Shown here: positions 1 to 7,950 of the stretch, piece by piece
How the letters are laid out: each line of letters starts with the position of its first letter
Position numbering within the stretch: the first letter of the stretch is position 1
From: Clostridiales bacterium
GTDB taxonomy: Bacteria; Bacillota; Clostridia; Oscillospirales; Oscillospiraceae
Reading direction: 5' to 3'
Assembly (NCBI GenBank): GCA_019418525.1
Contig: DYBS01000065.1
Coordinates: forward strand, 1-10,549
DNA: 10,549 bases
Notes under the pieces: generated by a model
Databases searched by the model: none
Told to the model about the DNA's origin: nothing
What the model saw: only the letters and a program-made list of their open reading frames with translations
Program-made: the position numbers and the translations under genes

Positions 1-21
1 GTCATAGAAGTAGCTGTACAT
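1..21 (-). CDS. 5' end of a gene running off the left edge (7 codons)
   Basis: Only the first seven codons are present, reading MYSYFYD on the minus strand. The start is supported by GGGGAG at 30-35, eight bases ahead of the ATG, and by its position 14 nt after the stop codon of the histidine kinase, so it is probably the third gene of the same operon. The Tyr-rich N-terminus resembles the cytoplasmic start of HtrA-like trypsin-type proteases that often follow such two-component pairs in Clostridia, but seven residues cannot prove this. Function is left open. Confidence 0.5.
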
Positions 22-35
22 ATGGGATGCTCCCC

Positions 36-1469
36 TCAGGCCAGCGTCAGGGTGAAGGTGAACTCCGTCACACCGTCCTCGCTGGTCACGGTGATATTTT
101 CCTTGTGGCTGCCCAGGATGCTCTTGACGATATAGAGGCCCAGTCCCACCCCGTCCCGGTCCTCGCTGCGGGAGCGGTCGGTCTTGTGGAAGCGGTCAAA
201 GAGGAGGGGCAGTTCCTCGGGGGCGATGGTCTCGCCGGTGTTGCGCACCGAGATACGGGCCTTACCCGCCTTGGTGACCACCGTGATGCCGATGGTGCTC
301 CCCTCGGTGGAGAATTTGATGGCGTTGTCCAGGAGGTTATAGCACACCTGGGTAATGGCGTCGGGGTCGCCCCACACCATGACGCTGCCGTCGGGCAGCT
401 GGGTGTCCACGTCCAGGTGCCGGGCGTTGATCTTGGGCTCCAGGCTCACCAGCACCCGCAGCATCACCTCTACCGCGTCGAAGGGCTCCTGGGCGGTGAC
501 GCTCTCACTGGACTGCATCCGGGACAGGTCCAGCATCTGCCGCACCAAGCGGGAGAGCCGTCGGGTCTCGGTGGAGATGGTTTTCAGATACTCCTTCTCC
601 CGCTCAGGGGGGATGGTGCCGTCCAGGATGCCGTCGGCAAAGCCGGCGATGGTGGTCATGGGGGTCTTGAGCTCGTGGGAGACATTGGCAATGAACTCAC
701 TGCGCTTGGCCTCGGCTTTGGCCAGAGAGTCGGCCATGGCGTTGAAAGCCTCAGCCAGTTCGCCCACTTCATCTTTGCGGTTCTCGCAGCCGGTGACCCG
801 GGCGTCTAGCTCCCCGTGACCGAATTTCCGGGCCACGTCGGCGATCTGCTTCAGAGGTTTGGTCTGGTGCATGGAGGTGAGGGAGCTGCTGATGAAGGCA
901 ATAAGGAGCACTACAACGGCGGTGGCGAAGTAAATGGTGGCTACCGCCCGCCACAGCTCAGTGATGCTGGAGGTATCGGCGGCCACAAAGACCAGATTGG
1001 TCTCATAGGACTGGCCGGTAAAGCCGCTGAGGCTGACGGTGCGCCCGGCCACATAGCGCTGCTCGGGGAAGAGCCCGTCCAAGGTGGTCACGCCGCTGTA
1101 ATCGCCGTTCTTTTCAAGTTCCTGGCAGATCTGCTCGGGGACCGTGGGGGCGGCAATGCCGTCCCGGAAGGTCCCCTCACTGGCCAGGATCACCCGGCCG
1201 CCGGGGCGGCAGATGATGACATAGGCGTCGGAGATGCGGGAGATAGAGCTGACATAGGCCTGATAGGAGGAGTCCATCAGGCTCAGGCCGCTGCTCTGGA
1301 CAGCGCTGGTAAACTCCGAGATGAACTTGGCGTTGCGCTCCATGGAGTCCCGCTTCTCCTGAATGGTATATTGATAGGAGAGGGTGATGAAGGCCGAGCC
1401 CAGCAGGGCGAAGGACAGCAGGACCATCCCGGCCATGAGCATGAACTGCCGCTGATAGAAGCTCTTCAT
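36..1469 (-). CDS. Membrane sensor histidine kinase (HAMP-HisKA-HATPase)
   Basis: This 477-residue protein is the sensor half of a two-component system. A first membrane helix (about 10-32) and a second (about 174-197) enclose an extracytoplasmic sensing region of about 140 residues that I cannot assign to a ligand. A HAMP linker follows (about 198-252), then the H-box FIANVSHELKTP with phospho-acceptor His265, the N-box NLLDNAIKFS (378-387), a G1-like RNTGETI (409-415) and the F/G2 region from LFDRFHKTDRS to GVGLGLYIV (423-448). The G1 box has Asn where Asp is commoner, a variant found in other Firmicutes kinases. Its ATG lies inside the regulator's stop (ATGA overlap), so translation is probably coupled. 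Family placement is firm; the signal is unknown. Confidence 0.95.
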   Translation of the reverse strand: MKSFYQRQFMLMAGMVLLSFALLGSAFITLSYQYTIQEKRDSMERNAKFISEFTSAVQSSGLSLMDSSYQAYVSSISRISDAYVIICRPGGRVILASEGTFRDGIAAPTVPEQICQELEKNGDYSGVTTLDGLFPEQRYVAGRTVSLSGFTGQSYETNLVFVAADTSSITELWRAVATIYFATAVVVLLIAFISSSLTSMHQTKPLKQIADVARKFGHGELDARVTGCENRKDEVGELAEAFNAMADSLAKAEAKRSEFIANVSHELKTPMTTIAGFADGILDGTIPPEREKEYLKTISTETRRLSRLVRQMLDLSRMQSSESVTAQEPFDAVEVMLRVLVSLEPKINARHLDVDTQLPDGSVMVWGDPDAITQVCYNLLDNAIKFSTEGSTIGITVVTKAGKARISVRNTGETIAPEELPLLFDRFHKTDRSRSEDRDGVGLGLYIVKSILGSHKENITVTSEDGVTEFTFTLTLA

Positions 1470-2161
1470 CCGTTGTTCACGACCTCAAATTTATAGCCGA
1501 CACCCCAGACAGTCTTGAGGCTCCACTGGTCGCTGACCCCCTCCAGCTTCTCACGCAGGCGCTTGATGTGCACGTCCACGGTGCGGGAGTCGCCGAAGTA
1601 GTCGAAGCCCCACACCTCGTCCAAAAGCTGATTGCGGGTGAATACGCGGTTGGGGGCAGAGGCCAGATGGTAGAGAAGCTCCAGTTCCTTGGGGGGCGTA
1701 TCCACACGCTTGCCGTCCACCAGCAGCTCATAGGAGTCCAAATTGATGGTGAGTTTATCAAAGGTGAGCTTTTTCTCGGTAGAGCCCTCCTCCTCAGCGC
1801 CGAAGCGGCGGAGCACGGCGTGGATGCGGGCCAGCACCTCCTTCATCTCGAAGGGTTTGACGATGTAGTCGTCGGCGCCCATCTCCAGGCCGTTGACCTT
1901 GTCATCGGTCTCGCCCTTGGCGGTGAGCATGATGACAGGGGTCTTGTCGTGCTCCCGGATCTTTTTCAGCACCGACCAGCCGTCCATGACAGGGAGCATA
2001 ATGTCCAGCAGCACCAGGTCGGGGTGGAAGGAGCGGAAGAGCTCCACGCCCTTGCCGCCGTCGCCGGCCACGGCGGTCTCGAAGCCCTCTTTTTCCAAAT
2101 AGAGGTGGAGCAGCTCAGCGATGTTGGTTTCGTCCTCGACGATCAGTATTTTGCGTGCCAT
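1466..2161 (-). CDS. OmpR/PhoB-family response regulator
   Basis: This 231-residue DNA-binding regulator is the partner of the adjacent kinase. The receiver domain (about 3-118) shows the acidic pair at Glu9/Asp10, phospho-acceptor Asp53 in LLDIMLP, Thr80 and Lys102 in VKPF. The winged-helix effector (about 130-228) has the ELLYHLASAPNRVFTR and DSRTVDVHIKRLREKL stretches typical of OmpR-type output domains. The start ATG at 2161 is preceded by AAAGGAAGG (2168-2176). The only promoter hint upstream is a TACAAT box on the minus strand at 2201-2206, with no good -35 at the right distance. The gene overlaps the kinase by 4 nt. Target genes cannot be read from the window, though the truncated gene after the kinase is a likely operon member. 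Confidence 0.96.
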   Translation of the reverse strand: MARKILIVEDETNIAELLHLYLEKEGFETAVAGDGGKGVELFRSFHPDLVLLDIMLPVMDGWSVLKKIREHDKTPVIMLTAKGETDDKVNGLEMGADDYIVKPFEMKEVLARIHAVLRRFGAEEEGSTEKKLTFDKLTINLDSYELLVDGKRVDTPPKELELLYHLASAPNRVFTRNQLLDEVWGFDYFGDSRTVDVHIKRLREKLEGVSDQWSLKTVWGVGYKFEVVNNG

Positions 2162-2251
2162 GGAATTCCTTCCTTTCTGTGAGCGGTATCCGTTGGGTCT
2201 ATTGTATCGCGGACGGCGGTGGGGAGGGTGAATTTTCTGTAAAAACAGCTG

Positions 2252-3421
2252 TTATTCTACAAAAAGGTGGTCTATCTGGATAACGGCGTAGCAGGAGGAG
2301 TCCTCGGCCTGGATGCGCCGGGCGATCTCCTCGCGCAGCTCGCTGTCACTGAGGGGGCAGTTGTGGGGGGCCACTACATCGAAGATCAGGTTGGTGTGGT
2401 GGGGGCCGCCGGTCATACGGAAGTCGTGGATAGTGCACTGGGGCTCCACCTCTTTCACCAGGCGCTCCACCATGTCGCGGCGGTGGTTGACCTGTTCATC
2501 ATCGGTGGCGATGGGGTCCATGTGGATGGAGGTGAGGATGTGGTATTTCTCCATCAGCTCCCGCTCCACGTGGTCGATGATGTCGTGGGCCTCCAGGATA
2601 TTGGCATCCATGGGCACCTCGGCGTGGAAGGACATCATGGCCCGGCCGGGGCCGTAGTCGTGGATGACCAGGTCATGCATGCCGGTAATCTGGGGATGGG
2701 CCAGTACAGTCTCCTGAATGGAGCGCACCAGCTCCGGGTCGGGATTTTGGCCCAGCAGGGGGTCCACGGTGTCCTTGGCAGCGCCCCAGCCGGCCCGCAG
2801 GATAAACACCGCCACGGCCAGGCCCAACCAGCCGTCCAAAGGCAGGGAGAGGAAATGCCCGCACAGCAGACCCAGGAACAGCACAAAGGTGGCCACTGCA
2901 TCGGAGAGGGAGTCGGTGGCGGTGGCGGCCATGGCCGCCGAGCGGATGCGTTTGGAGAGGCTGCGGTTGAAGAGATTCATCCACAGCTTGACCGCCACCG
3001 ACAGAAGCAGGATGGCGGCGGAGAGGGGGGAGAACTCCACCTCCGTGGGGTGGAGGATCTTATCCACCGAGGACTTGGCCAGCTCAAAGCCCACCATCAG
3101 GATGAGGAGGGACACCAGAAGGCCGGCCAGATACTCCATCCGCCCGTGGCCGAAGGGGTGGTCCTTATCGGCCTTCTGCCCGGCCAGACGGAAGCCGACC
3201 AGAGTCACCACGGAGGAGCCGGCGTCAGAGAGGTTGTTGAAGGCGTCGGCGGTGATGGAGATGGAGCCGGTAACGGTACCGGCCAGGAACTTGCTCGCCG
3301 AAAGGAAGAGGTTCAAAAGAATACCCACGATACCGGAGAGCAGGCCATACCGTTCCCGTACCTGCGGGTCGTCGGTGTGGTCGTAGTCGCGCACAAAATG
3401 GCGGACCAGAAATTCTGTCAT
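2252..3421 (-). CDS. Cation diffusion facilitator (CDF) metal exporter, possibly Mn2+
   Basis: This 389-residue inner-membrane transporter belongs to the CDF family, which exports divalent metals in exchange for protons. About six membrane helices occupy residues 27-215, followed by a cytoplasmic metal-sensing domain. CDF signatures are visible: DAFNNLSDAGSS (59-70), DHPFGHGRMEY (87-97) and TDSLSDA (169-175). By eye-alignment with YiiP, the transport site would be Asn62, Asp66, Asp170 and Asp174. The N-D-D-D pattern is associated with manganese exporters such as pneumococcal MntE, while zinc members usually carry a His, so Mn2+ is my inference. The C-terminal part (about 220-389) is longer than the minimal CDF tail, extending into an extra segment after residue 305. 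The start has GGAAGTGAG just upstream (3425-3433). It appears monocistronic, divergent from tRNA-Leu. Confidence 0.93.
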   Translation of the reverse strand: MTEFLVRHFVRDYDHTDDPQVRERYGLLSGIVGILLNLFLSASKFLAGTVTGSISITADAFNNLSDAGSSVVTLVGFRLAGQKADKDHPFGHGRMEYLAGLLVSLLILMVGFELAKSSVDKILHPTEVEFSPLSAAILLLSVAVKLWMNLFNRSLSKRIRSAAMAATATDSLSDAVATFVLFLGLLCGHFLSLPLDGWLGLAVAVFILRAGWGAAKDTVDPLLGQNPDPELVRSIQETVLAHPQITGMHDLVIHDYGPGRAMMSFHAEVPMDANILEAHDIIDHVERELMEKYHILTSIHMDPIATDDEQVNHRRDMVERLVKEVEPQCTIHDFRMTGGPHHTNLIFDVVAPHNCPLSDSELREEIARRIQAEDSSCYAVIQIDHLFVE

Positions 3422-3529
3422 AATCTCACTTCCAGTTGCAATTCGTATTATTTCATTATGGCACGGATCAAAAAGACCGTCAAGGGATTCCGGAGGAGAT
3501 GAGACAGGAGAAATCTTGTGAATCCCATC

Positions 3530-3558
3530 TTGCCAAGGGAGAAACTTTCGTGTATAAT
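3530..3558 (+). promoter_or_regulatory. Sigma-A promoter of tRNA-Leu
   Basis: TTGCCA (3530-3535) and a perfect TATAAT (3553-3558) are separated by exactly 17 bases. Transcription would begin near 3565, about 24 nt before the mature tRNA 5' end, which suits a short 5' leader removed by RNase P. Confidence 0.85.
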
Positions 3559-3588
3559 ATCATATCAGGACGTGCCCCAAGACAATCA

Positions 3589-3673
3589 GCCGGTGTGGCG
3601 GAATTGGTAGACGCATCACACTCAAAATGTGACGGAGCAATCTGTGCCGGTTCGAGTCCGGCCACCGGCACCA
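3589..3673 (+). tRNA. tRNA-Leu (anticodon CAA)
   Basis: An 85-nt class II tRNA with encoded CCA. The acceptor stem pairs GCCGGTG with CACCGGC, the anticodon stem TCACA/TGTGA holds the loop CTCAAAA with anticodon CAA at 3623-3625 (reads TTG leucine codons), a small variable arm (CGGA/TCTG with loop GCAA) supports the leucine class, and the T stem is GCCGG/CCGGC around TTCGAGT. The D-loop contains the usual GG. Strong promoter and terminator flank it, so it is a single-gene unit. No duplicate of its 3' end was found elsewhere in the window, so there is no sign of use as an attachment site. Confidence 0.97.
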
Positions 3674-3713
3674 GCTCGTCGCAAGCGATATTTCGCTTGC
3701 GACGAGCTTTTTT
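3673..3713 (+). terminator. Rho-independent terminator of tRNA-Leu
   Basis: A perfect 16-bp stem (AGCTCGTCGCAAGCGA at 3673-3688 with its complement at 3693-3708), a 4-nt loop and a run of six T (3708-3713). The stem starts on the last base of the tRNA CCA. Confidence 0.95.
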
Positions 3714-4146
3714 ATTGCGAAGTTCATCATATGTTTATTCTACGGCTCCTCGTCTCAAGACTGGATCCGCTGCACCAAGTTCGATTTCTGCTTTGGAAAC
3801 AACACCGAAAACAATGGCATCCAAAGCGTAAAGAGGTATGAAAGATAAAAAGAAAATTTCATTAGGGATCACAGATGTATGCATACAGGTTCAGGGATAT
3901 TATGAAATTGGAAACCAGCATCAAATCAGCGGACTCGTGATCCAGCTGAGTGCCCTGATTTGATTCCGTAGGAATTACAGCTGCACGCCAGGGGCTTGTC
4001 CCCATGGGGCTTTCTGTATGCGCTCCTCGGTATGAGGATTTCAGGCTGAGACAAGTGATGATATTTTGGAAACGGTCACTTAATTTTTGGATTGATCCTG
4101 CCGATACAATAATATGTAATCGTGCGCAGTAGAGGAGAAGTTGCTT
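3714..4146. other. 433-nt interval without a convincing gene
   Basis: Richer in A/T than its surroundings. Three short open frames exist but conflict or lack proper start signals: plus 3838-3963 (41 codons, starts MKDKKKISLG, with AGAGG too close to the ATG), plus 4004-4132 (42 codons, starts MGLSVCAPRY, no ribosome binding site) and minus 3735-3884 (49 codons, starts MHTSVIPNEI, no ribosome binding site). Small inverted repeats occur at 3991-4003 (GGGG/CCCC) and near 4023-4038 (CCTC/GAGG). I do not recognise a riboswitch, including c-di-GMP types. Its right end must contain the promoter of the downstream gene. Confidence 0.6.
4081..4110 (+). promoter_or_regulatory. Weak candidate promoter of the GGDEF/EAL gene
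   Basis: TACAAT at 4105-4110 is a fair -10 element; the best -35 is the poor TAATTT at 4081-4086 with an 18-nt spacer. This would give a leader of about 30 nt. The weak -35 suggests either low expression or activator dependence. Confidence 0.3.
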
Positions 4147-7100
4147 ATGGGAAATATCTGGGACTTTTTTGAAGATCTGGACGAAATAGTATATGTTTCG
4201 GATGTGGAGACACATGAATTGGTCTATATGAACCATCATCTGAGAGACGCGTTGGGTTACGGTTCTCACACCGAGTATGTGGGAAAGAAATGCTATGAAG
4301 TACTCCAGGGGTCGCCGGTCCCCTGTTCTTTTTGCACCAATGAGCAGTTAAAAATGGGAGAATTTGTATCCTGGATTCACAAAAATCCAATTTTGAACAA
4401 GCGGTTTCTGGTTAAGGACAGCCTGATCCAGGACGGTGGGCGGAATTACCGCATTGAGATCGCCATTGATGCCGATTCCGAGATCGCCTGCAAGACGCCC
4501 TACTACTATGCGCGCAGCGAAACGATCCTCAACGAGTGTATGCAGCATATGTTCTCCAATACTAACCCAGAGGAGTCCATGCAGACCATGTTGACCTACA
4601 TTGGACAGACGTTCTCCTGTGACCGGGCCTATATTTTTGAGGTGTACGGGAATCAGACCATCAGCAATACCTATGAGTGGTGCTCGGAACAGGCCGAGCC
4701 CCAGAAAGAGCTGCTGCAGCATGTGGCAGTTTCCGCAGTGGACTGGTGGCTGACGTTGTTTGCCAACAATGAAGTGACAGTCATTCCGGACTTGGAGGAG
4801 ATCCGCGCCAGCCATCCCGAGTCCTATGCGCTACTGAAGCCTCAGAACATTCACTCTCTGGCTGCCGGTCCCATCAAAGTAGACGGTGAAGTTATTGGGT
4901 TTGTGGGCGTGGACAATCCGGACCCGCAGATGCTCCCCCTCATCACACCGCTTCTGAACATCATCGGCTATTTTACCTCCACCCTGCTGAAGCGAAGGGA
5001 TCTGCTCGCCAAACTGAATGAGCTGAGCTACCATGATCAGCTGACCGGAGCGCTCAACCGGCACGCATTGTCCGAGCAGTATGGGGAGCTGCCCATGAGG
5101 TCGGTGGGAGTTCTTTACTGCGACATAACCGGGTTGAAGAAGGTCAATGACATCCAGGGCCATGAGGCGGGGGATCAGCTGATCTGCCACTGCTATGATC
5201 TCATCCGGGAGGCAGTGGATTCCGGTATGGTTTACCGGACAGGGGGGGATGAATTCATCGCTCTCTATCCCAACTGTGAAGAAACTGCGTTCCGCAGCAG
5301 CCTCTACCGTCTGCGAGGAAAGATCCAGGAGGATACCTGTCACATTGCGGTGGGCTATATCTGGTCGGATACCCAGCCGCTGAATCTGGAAAAGCTGATT
5401 ACCCAGGCCGATCAGGTCATGTACCAGAATAAGCGGGATTTTTATCGGAAAAACAGCCGACGGCCCGGAGTAGACCGCCGGCAGCCTGAGACGGAAGGAG
5501 AGCCGACGCGGCGCGGCGCGCCGGCTCTGGAACACCGGACCAAAAGTACACCGTTCCAGGATTTCCTTTCCCAGGCCAACTGCGATATGGAGGCACTGTT
5601 CCAGTCGGTATCTCAGGACAACGACTCCAGCTATTTCTACATAGGGGACATGCAGAGGGACCTCTTTTATATTTCCGACAATATGAAAGAGGATTTCGGC
5701 TTCCCACACAATCAGGTCAAGGGTCTGCTGCGGCAGTGGTCGAAACGGATTACCACACCGGAATTCCAGGATATTTTCTGGCAGGATATCTCCAGCATGC
5801 TGAGAGAGAAACGAACCCTGCACGATCTGCGCTACCAGGTGCGGGATATACATGGCAACAGTCTTTGGGTCCGCTGCTACGGAATCCTCACGTGGAATCA
5901 GGACAAGACCGAGCCACTGTTTTTCTCCGGCCGGGTGACCCATCAGGATAAGAATTTTGTGGTGGACCCCATCAGCAACTTCCCCCGGGAGCACGCCGCG
6001 TTCCCACAGTTGGAGGAGCTGCGGAAATCGGGACAGAAGACCCTGATCATCGGCTTTAGACTCAACGGCATTACAGAGGTCAACAGCACCAAGGGACGGG
6101 CGTACGGCGACCGCCTGCTCAAAAAGATTTCGGAAGCTCTGGTGGAGAATCTGGCATGGAAAATGTCCTTCTACCGGCTGGAGGGAATGCGCTGTATGGC
6201 CATTGTCAACTCCGCCTGCCTGGCCGCCGAGGGAGAGAAGGCACTGGTAGAGCAGATCCGGTCCATTGTCCAAACGTGCTATGCCAGTATGGATGTATCG
6301 GTGCGCAATGTCTGTTCTTTTGGCATCATGGAGTATCCCAACGGAACTATGCCCCCCGATGATCTGGTGGAAAATCTGTCCTCCCTCATCCGGGTGGCCA
6401 AACAGGATACCAGTCTGGACTATGTGGACTATTCCGCCCGCAATATCCAGCGAGTCAGACAGATGTCCAATATGGTGCTGGCGCTGAGCCAAAATGTGGC
6501 CAACAATATGGAGCATTTCCGCATTGTGATTCAGCCCGTTGTCTCGGCGGGAGACGGCACGGTCATCGGCGGAGAAGTGCTGCTGCGGTGGACCTTTGAA
6601 GGACAGAATGTGTCTCCGGGGATCTTTATTCCCATTCTGGAGAAGGAGAATCTGATCCAGACTGTGGGGCGCTGGGTCTTTGAGCAGGCCGCGATTACCT
6701 GCACCCGGCTCCACGCCTATAATCCCGGCTTTTATCTCACCTTCAATGTCAGCCTGCACCAGCTCTCCGATCCTCAGCTGCTGCCCTTTATGAGGGAGAC
6801 GCTGAAGAAGTACCACCTGGACGGATCCAGCCTGGTGGCGGAACTGACGGAAAGCTGCTTGGATGAGCAGCCGGAGAAGCTGACCTACTTCGTTCAGGAG
6901 TGTCAGGATATGGGTCTCTATATCGCATTGGACGATTTTGGAAGCGGCTATTCCTCCCTGCGGATGCTGCTGCAATATCCCTCCAGCATTATCAAGCTGG
7001 ACCGCTCGCTGGTTCAGGAGGTCATGGAGTCGGAAGCGAAAATGCACTTTATCCGCAGTATTGTCTTTGCCTGCCATCAGTTTGGCAAGACGGTCTGTAT

Positions 7101-7323
7101 GGAGGGTGTGGAGTGCGCGGATCAGAATGAGATCATTTTGAATACGGGATGCGATATGATCCAGGGCTATTACTATTATCGCCCCATGGAGCTGAGTCAG
7201 GTGTATCAGCTGGTCAGCCAGACAGAGTCTGAGCAGCCCAAAAAGGAAGAAACGCCATGGCAGGAGACGACCATGGCTACCATGGCAGTTCCTCAAATGA
7301 CCAGCAAATCCATGCTGTATTAA
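4147..7323 (+). CDS. Multidomain c-di-GMP protein: PAS-GAF-GGDEF-PAS-GGDEF(degenerate)-EAL
   Basis: This 1058-residue protein probably makes and breaks cyclic-di-GMP. Start 4147 (MGNIWDFF) is chosen because AGAGGAG (4131-4137) sits 9 nt ahead; the in-frame TTG at 4141 is too close. No membrane helix is seen, so it is likely cytoplasmic. Domains: PAS (about 5-115) with CSFC at 60-63; GAF-like (about 125-280); GGDEF (about 291-435) with DQLTGALNR, Asp326, Asn334/Asp335 and intact GGDEF 366-370, but no RxxD inhibitory site; an Arg-rich linker (about 436-470); second PAS (about 490-605); a degenerate GGDEF (about 625-760) with EGMRC at 679-683; EAL (about 785-1030). EAL catalytic residues are present: Glu810 (EVL), Asn867, Glu899/Glu902, Asp929/Asp930, Lys950, Asp952, Glu986, Gln1006. 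I infer cyclase and phosphodiesterase activity. Confidence 0.93.
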   Translation: MGNIWDFFEDLDEIVYVSDVETHELVYMNHHLRDALGYGSHTEYVGKKCYEVLQGSPVPCSFCTNEQLKMGEFVSWIHKNPILNKRFLVKDSLIQDGGRNYRIEIAIDADSEIACKTPYYYARSETILNECMQHMFSNTNPEESMQTMLTYIGQTFSCDRAYIFEVYGNQTISNTYEWCSEQAEPQKELLQHVAVSAVDWWLTLFANNEVTVIPDLEEIRASHPESYALLKPQNIHSLAAGPIKVDGEVIGFVGVDNPDPQMLPLITPLLNIIGYFTSTLLKRRDLLAKLNELSYHDQLTGALNRHALSEQYGELPMRSVGVLYCDITGLKKVNDIQGHEAGDQLICHCYDLIREAVDSGMVYRTGGDEFIALYPNCEETAFRSSLYRLRGKIQEDTCHIAVGYIWSDTQPLNLEKLITQADQVMYQNKRDFYRKNSRRPGVDRRQPETEGEPTRRGAPALEHRTKSTPFQDFLSQANCDMEALFQSVSQDNDSSYFYIGDMQRDLFYISDNMKEDFGFPHNQVKGLLRQWSKRITTPEFQDIFWQDISSMLREKRTLHDLRYQVRDIHGNSLWVRCYGILTWNQDKTEPLFFSGRVTHQDKNFVVDPISNFPREHAAFPQLEELRKSGQKTLIIGFRLNGITEVNSTKGRAYGDRLLKKISEALVENLAWKMSFYRLEGMRCMAIVNSACLAAEGEKALVEQIRSIVQTCYASMDVSVRNVCSFGIMEYPNGTMPPDDLVENLSSLIRVAKQDTSLDYVDYSARNIQRVRQMSNMVLALSQNVANNMEHFRIVIQPVVSAGDGTVIGGEVLLRWTFEGQNVSPGIFIPILEKENLIQTVGRWVFEQAAITCTRLHAYNPGFYLTFNVSLHQLSDPQLLPFMRETLKKYHLDGSSLVAELTESCLDEQPEKLTYFVQECQDMGLYIALDDFGSGYSSLRMLLQYPSSIIKLDRSLVQEVMESEAKMHFIRSIVFACHQFGKTVCMEGVECADQNEIILNTGCDMIQGYYYYRPMELSQVYQLVSQTESEQPKKEETPWQETTMATMAVPQMTSKSMLY

Positions 7324-7329
7324 ACAATT

Positions 7330-7826
7330 TTTCAGCACGATCTGGTGGAGCGGGACGAGACGCATACGCTGGAGCTGCTCTCCGACCGGGTTTTCAGTGT
7401 TGGCACGGTCAGCCCGACGCCCACTGTGAGCTGATGGAGCTGACCGGGCAATTCATACCCGGAGGCATTGTGGGCGGTTACCTGGAGGAGGAATTTCCTC
7501 TCTATGTGGCCAACGGGCGCCTGTTGGGGATAGCTGGCTACGAGAACTACACATCGGCAGAAGGACCTTGGCTGCCGACGGGTGGGATGCGGTCATCAGT
7601 GTACTTATCGACATCTCGAGGCAGGACCACGACAGGGCCAGTCTGGAGTACGAAGCCATTAGTGCCCCCCTGACTGGGATCTGTGACTGCAAGGGAACAG
7701 CTTCATATCTCCGAGAAAATGGGCCACTCCGCCCGTTATCTCTTCTTCATGCTGGATCTGGACAACTTCAAGCAGGTGAATGACCGCTATACCACAAACA
7801 GGGGCAGTAGCATTTCCGGGGCTTAG
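7330..7826 (+). pseudogene. Decayed PAS-GGDEF diguanylate cyclase remnant
   Basis: Recognisable pieces of one gene lie in three reading frames. The first (about 7425-7550) reads ELTGQFIPGGIVGGYLEEEF, then PLYVANGRLLGIAGYENY, a PAS start common in Clostridial cyclases. The second (about 7565-7680) reads LAADGWDAVISVLIDISRQ then an eroded PLTGICDCKG, corresponding to the end of a PAS domain and the DPLTGLYNR start of GGDEF. The third (about 7683-7826) contains FFMLDLDNFKQVNDRY, the GGDEF metal-binding strand, then stops. The GGDEF signature itself and everything after it are missing, and most of the PAS core between pieces one and two is gone. At least two frameshifts and deletions make it non-functional. 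It directly follows the intact GGDEF/EAL gene. Confidence 0.8.
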
Positions 7827-7950
7827 AGTAATCCACTGGAGCCTTCCTGAGAGCGTGATCCTGCTACTGGCCTTTTATGATGCGCGGTGCCGTCGAATGC
7901 TGGGGGAGCCGTTCTACTATACACTCCGCACCGAACTGGTCCGGCTGTGA
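7786..7950 (+). pseudogene. Unrecognised open remnant ending at the terminator
   Basis: Fifty-four sense codons and a TGA with no usable start of its own; the frame reads GLRVIHWSLPESVILLLAF and later MLGEPFYYTLRTELVRL before stopping at 7948-7950. Composition looks protein-like (hydrophobic core, charged end), and the stop sits on the edge of the terminator as a true gene end would. It could be the C-terminus of a deleted gene. I do not recognise the family. Confidence 0.35.

Noticed and set aside
2224..2251. Terminator after the CDF gene on the minus strand
   Set aside because: A short palindrome AACAGCTGTT with a few T is present, but it has no loop and only a weak stem; not enough for a call, so read-through into the regulator gene remains possible.
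2267..3502. 411-codon plus-strand open frame
   Set aside because: Antisense to the CDF transporter, Gly/His/Val-rich and without any recognisable domain or ribosome binding site.
3589..3673. tRNA-Leu as an integration site for a mobile element
   Set aside because: No integrase, no second copy of the tRNA 3' end and no phage or conjugation gene is found in the window.
3960..4146. c-di-GMP riboswitch upstream of the GGDEF/EAL gene
   Set aside because: Small hairpins exist, but the conserved sequence blocks of GEMM-type riboswitches are not present.
4831..7365. 844-codon minus-strand open frame
   Set aside because: It is antisense to the GGDEF/EAL gene, whose plus-strand motifs are unambiguous; the reverse frame is His/Gln/Leu-rich low-quality sequence with no domain.
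7257..7424. Plus-strand start at 7257 as a real gene start for the downstream PAS fragment
   Set aside because: The ATG is inside the 3' end of the GGDEF/EAL gene, has no ribosome binding site, and the first 50 codons do not resemble the PAS family; only the part from about 7425 does.
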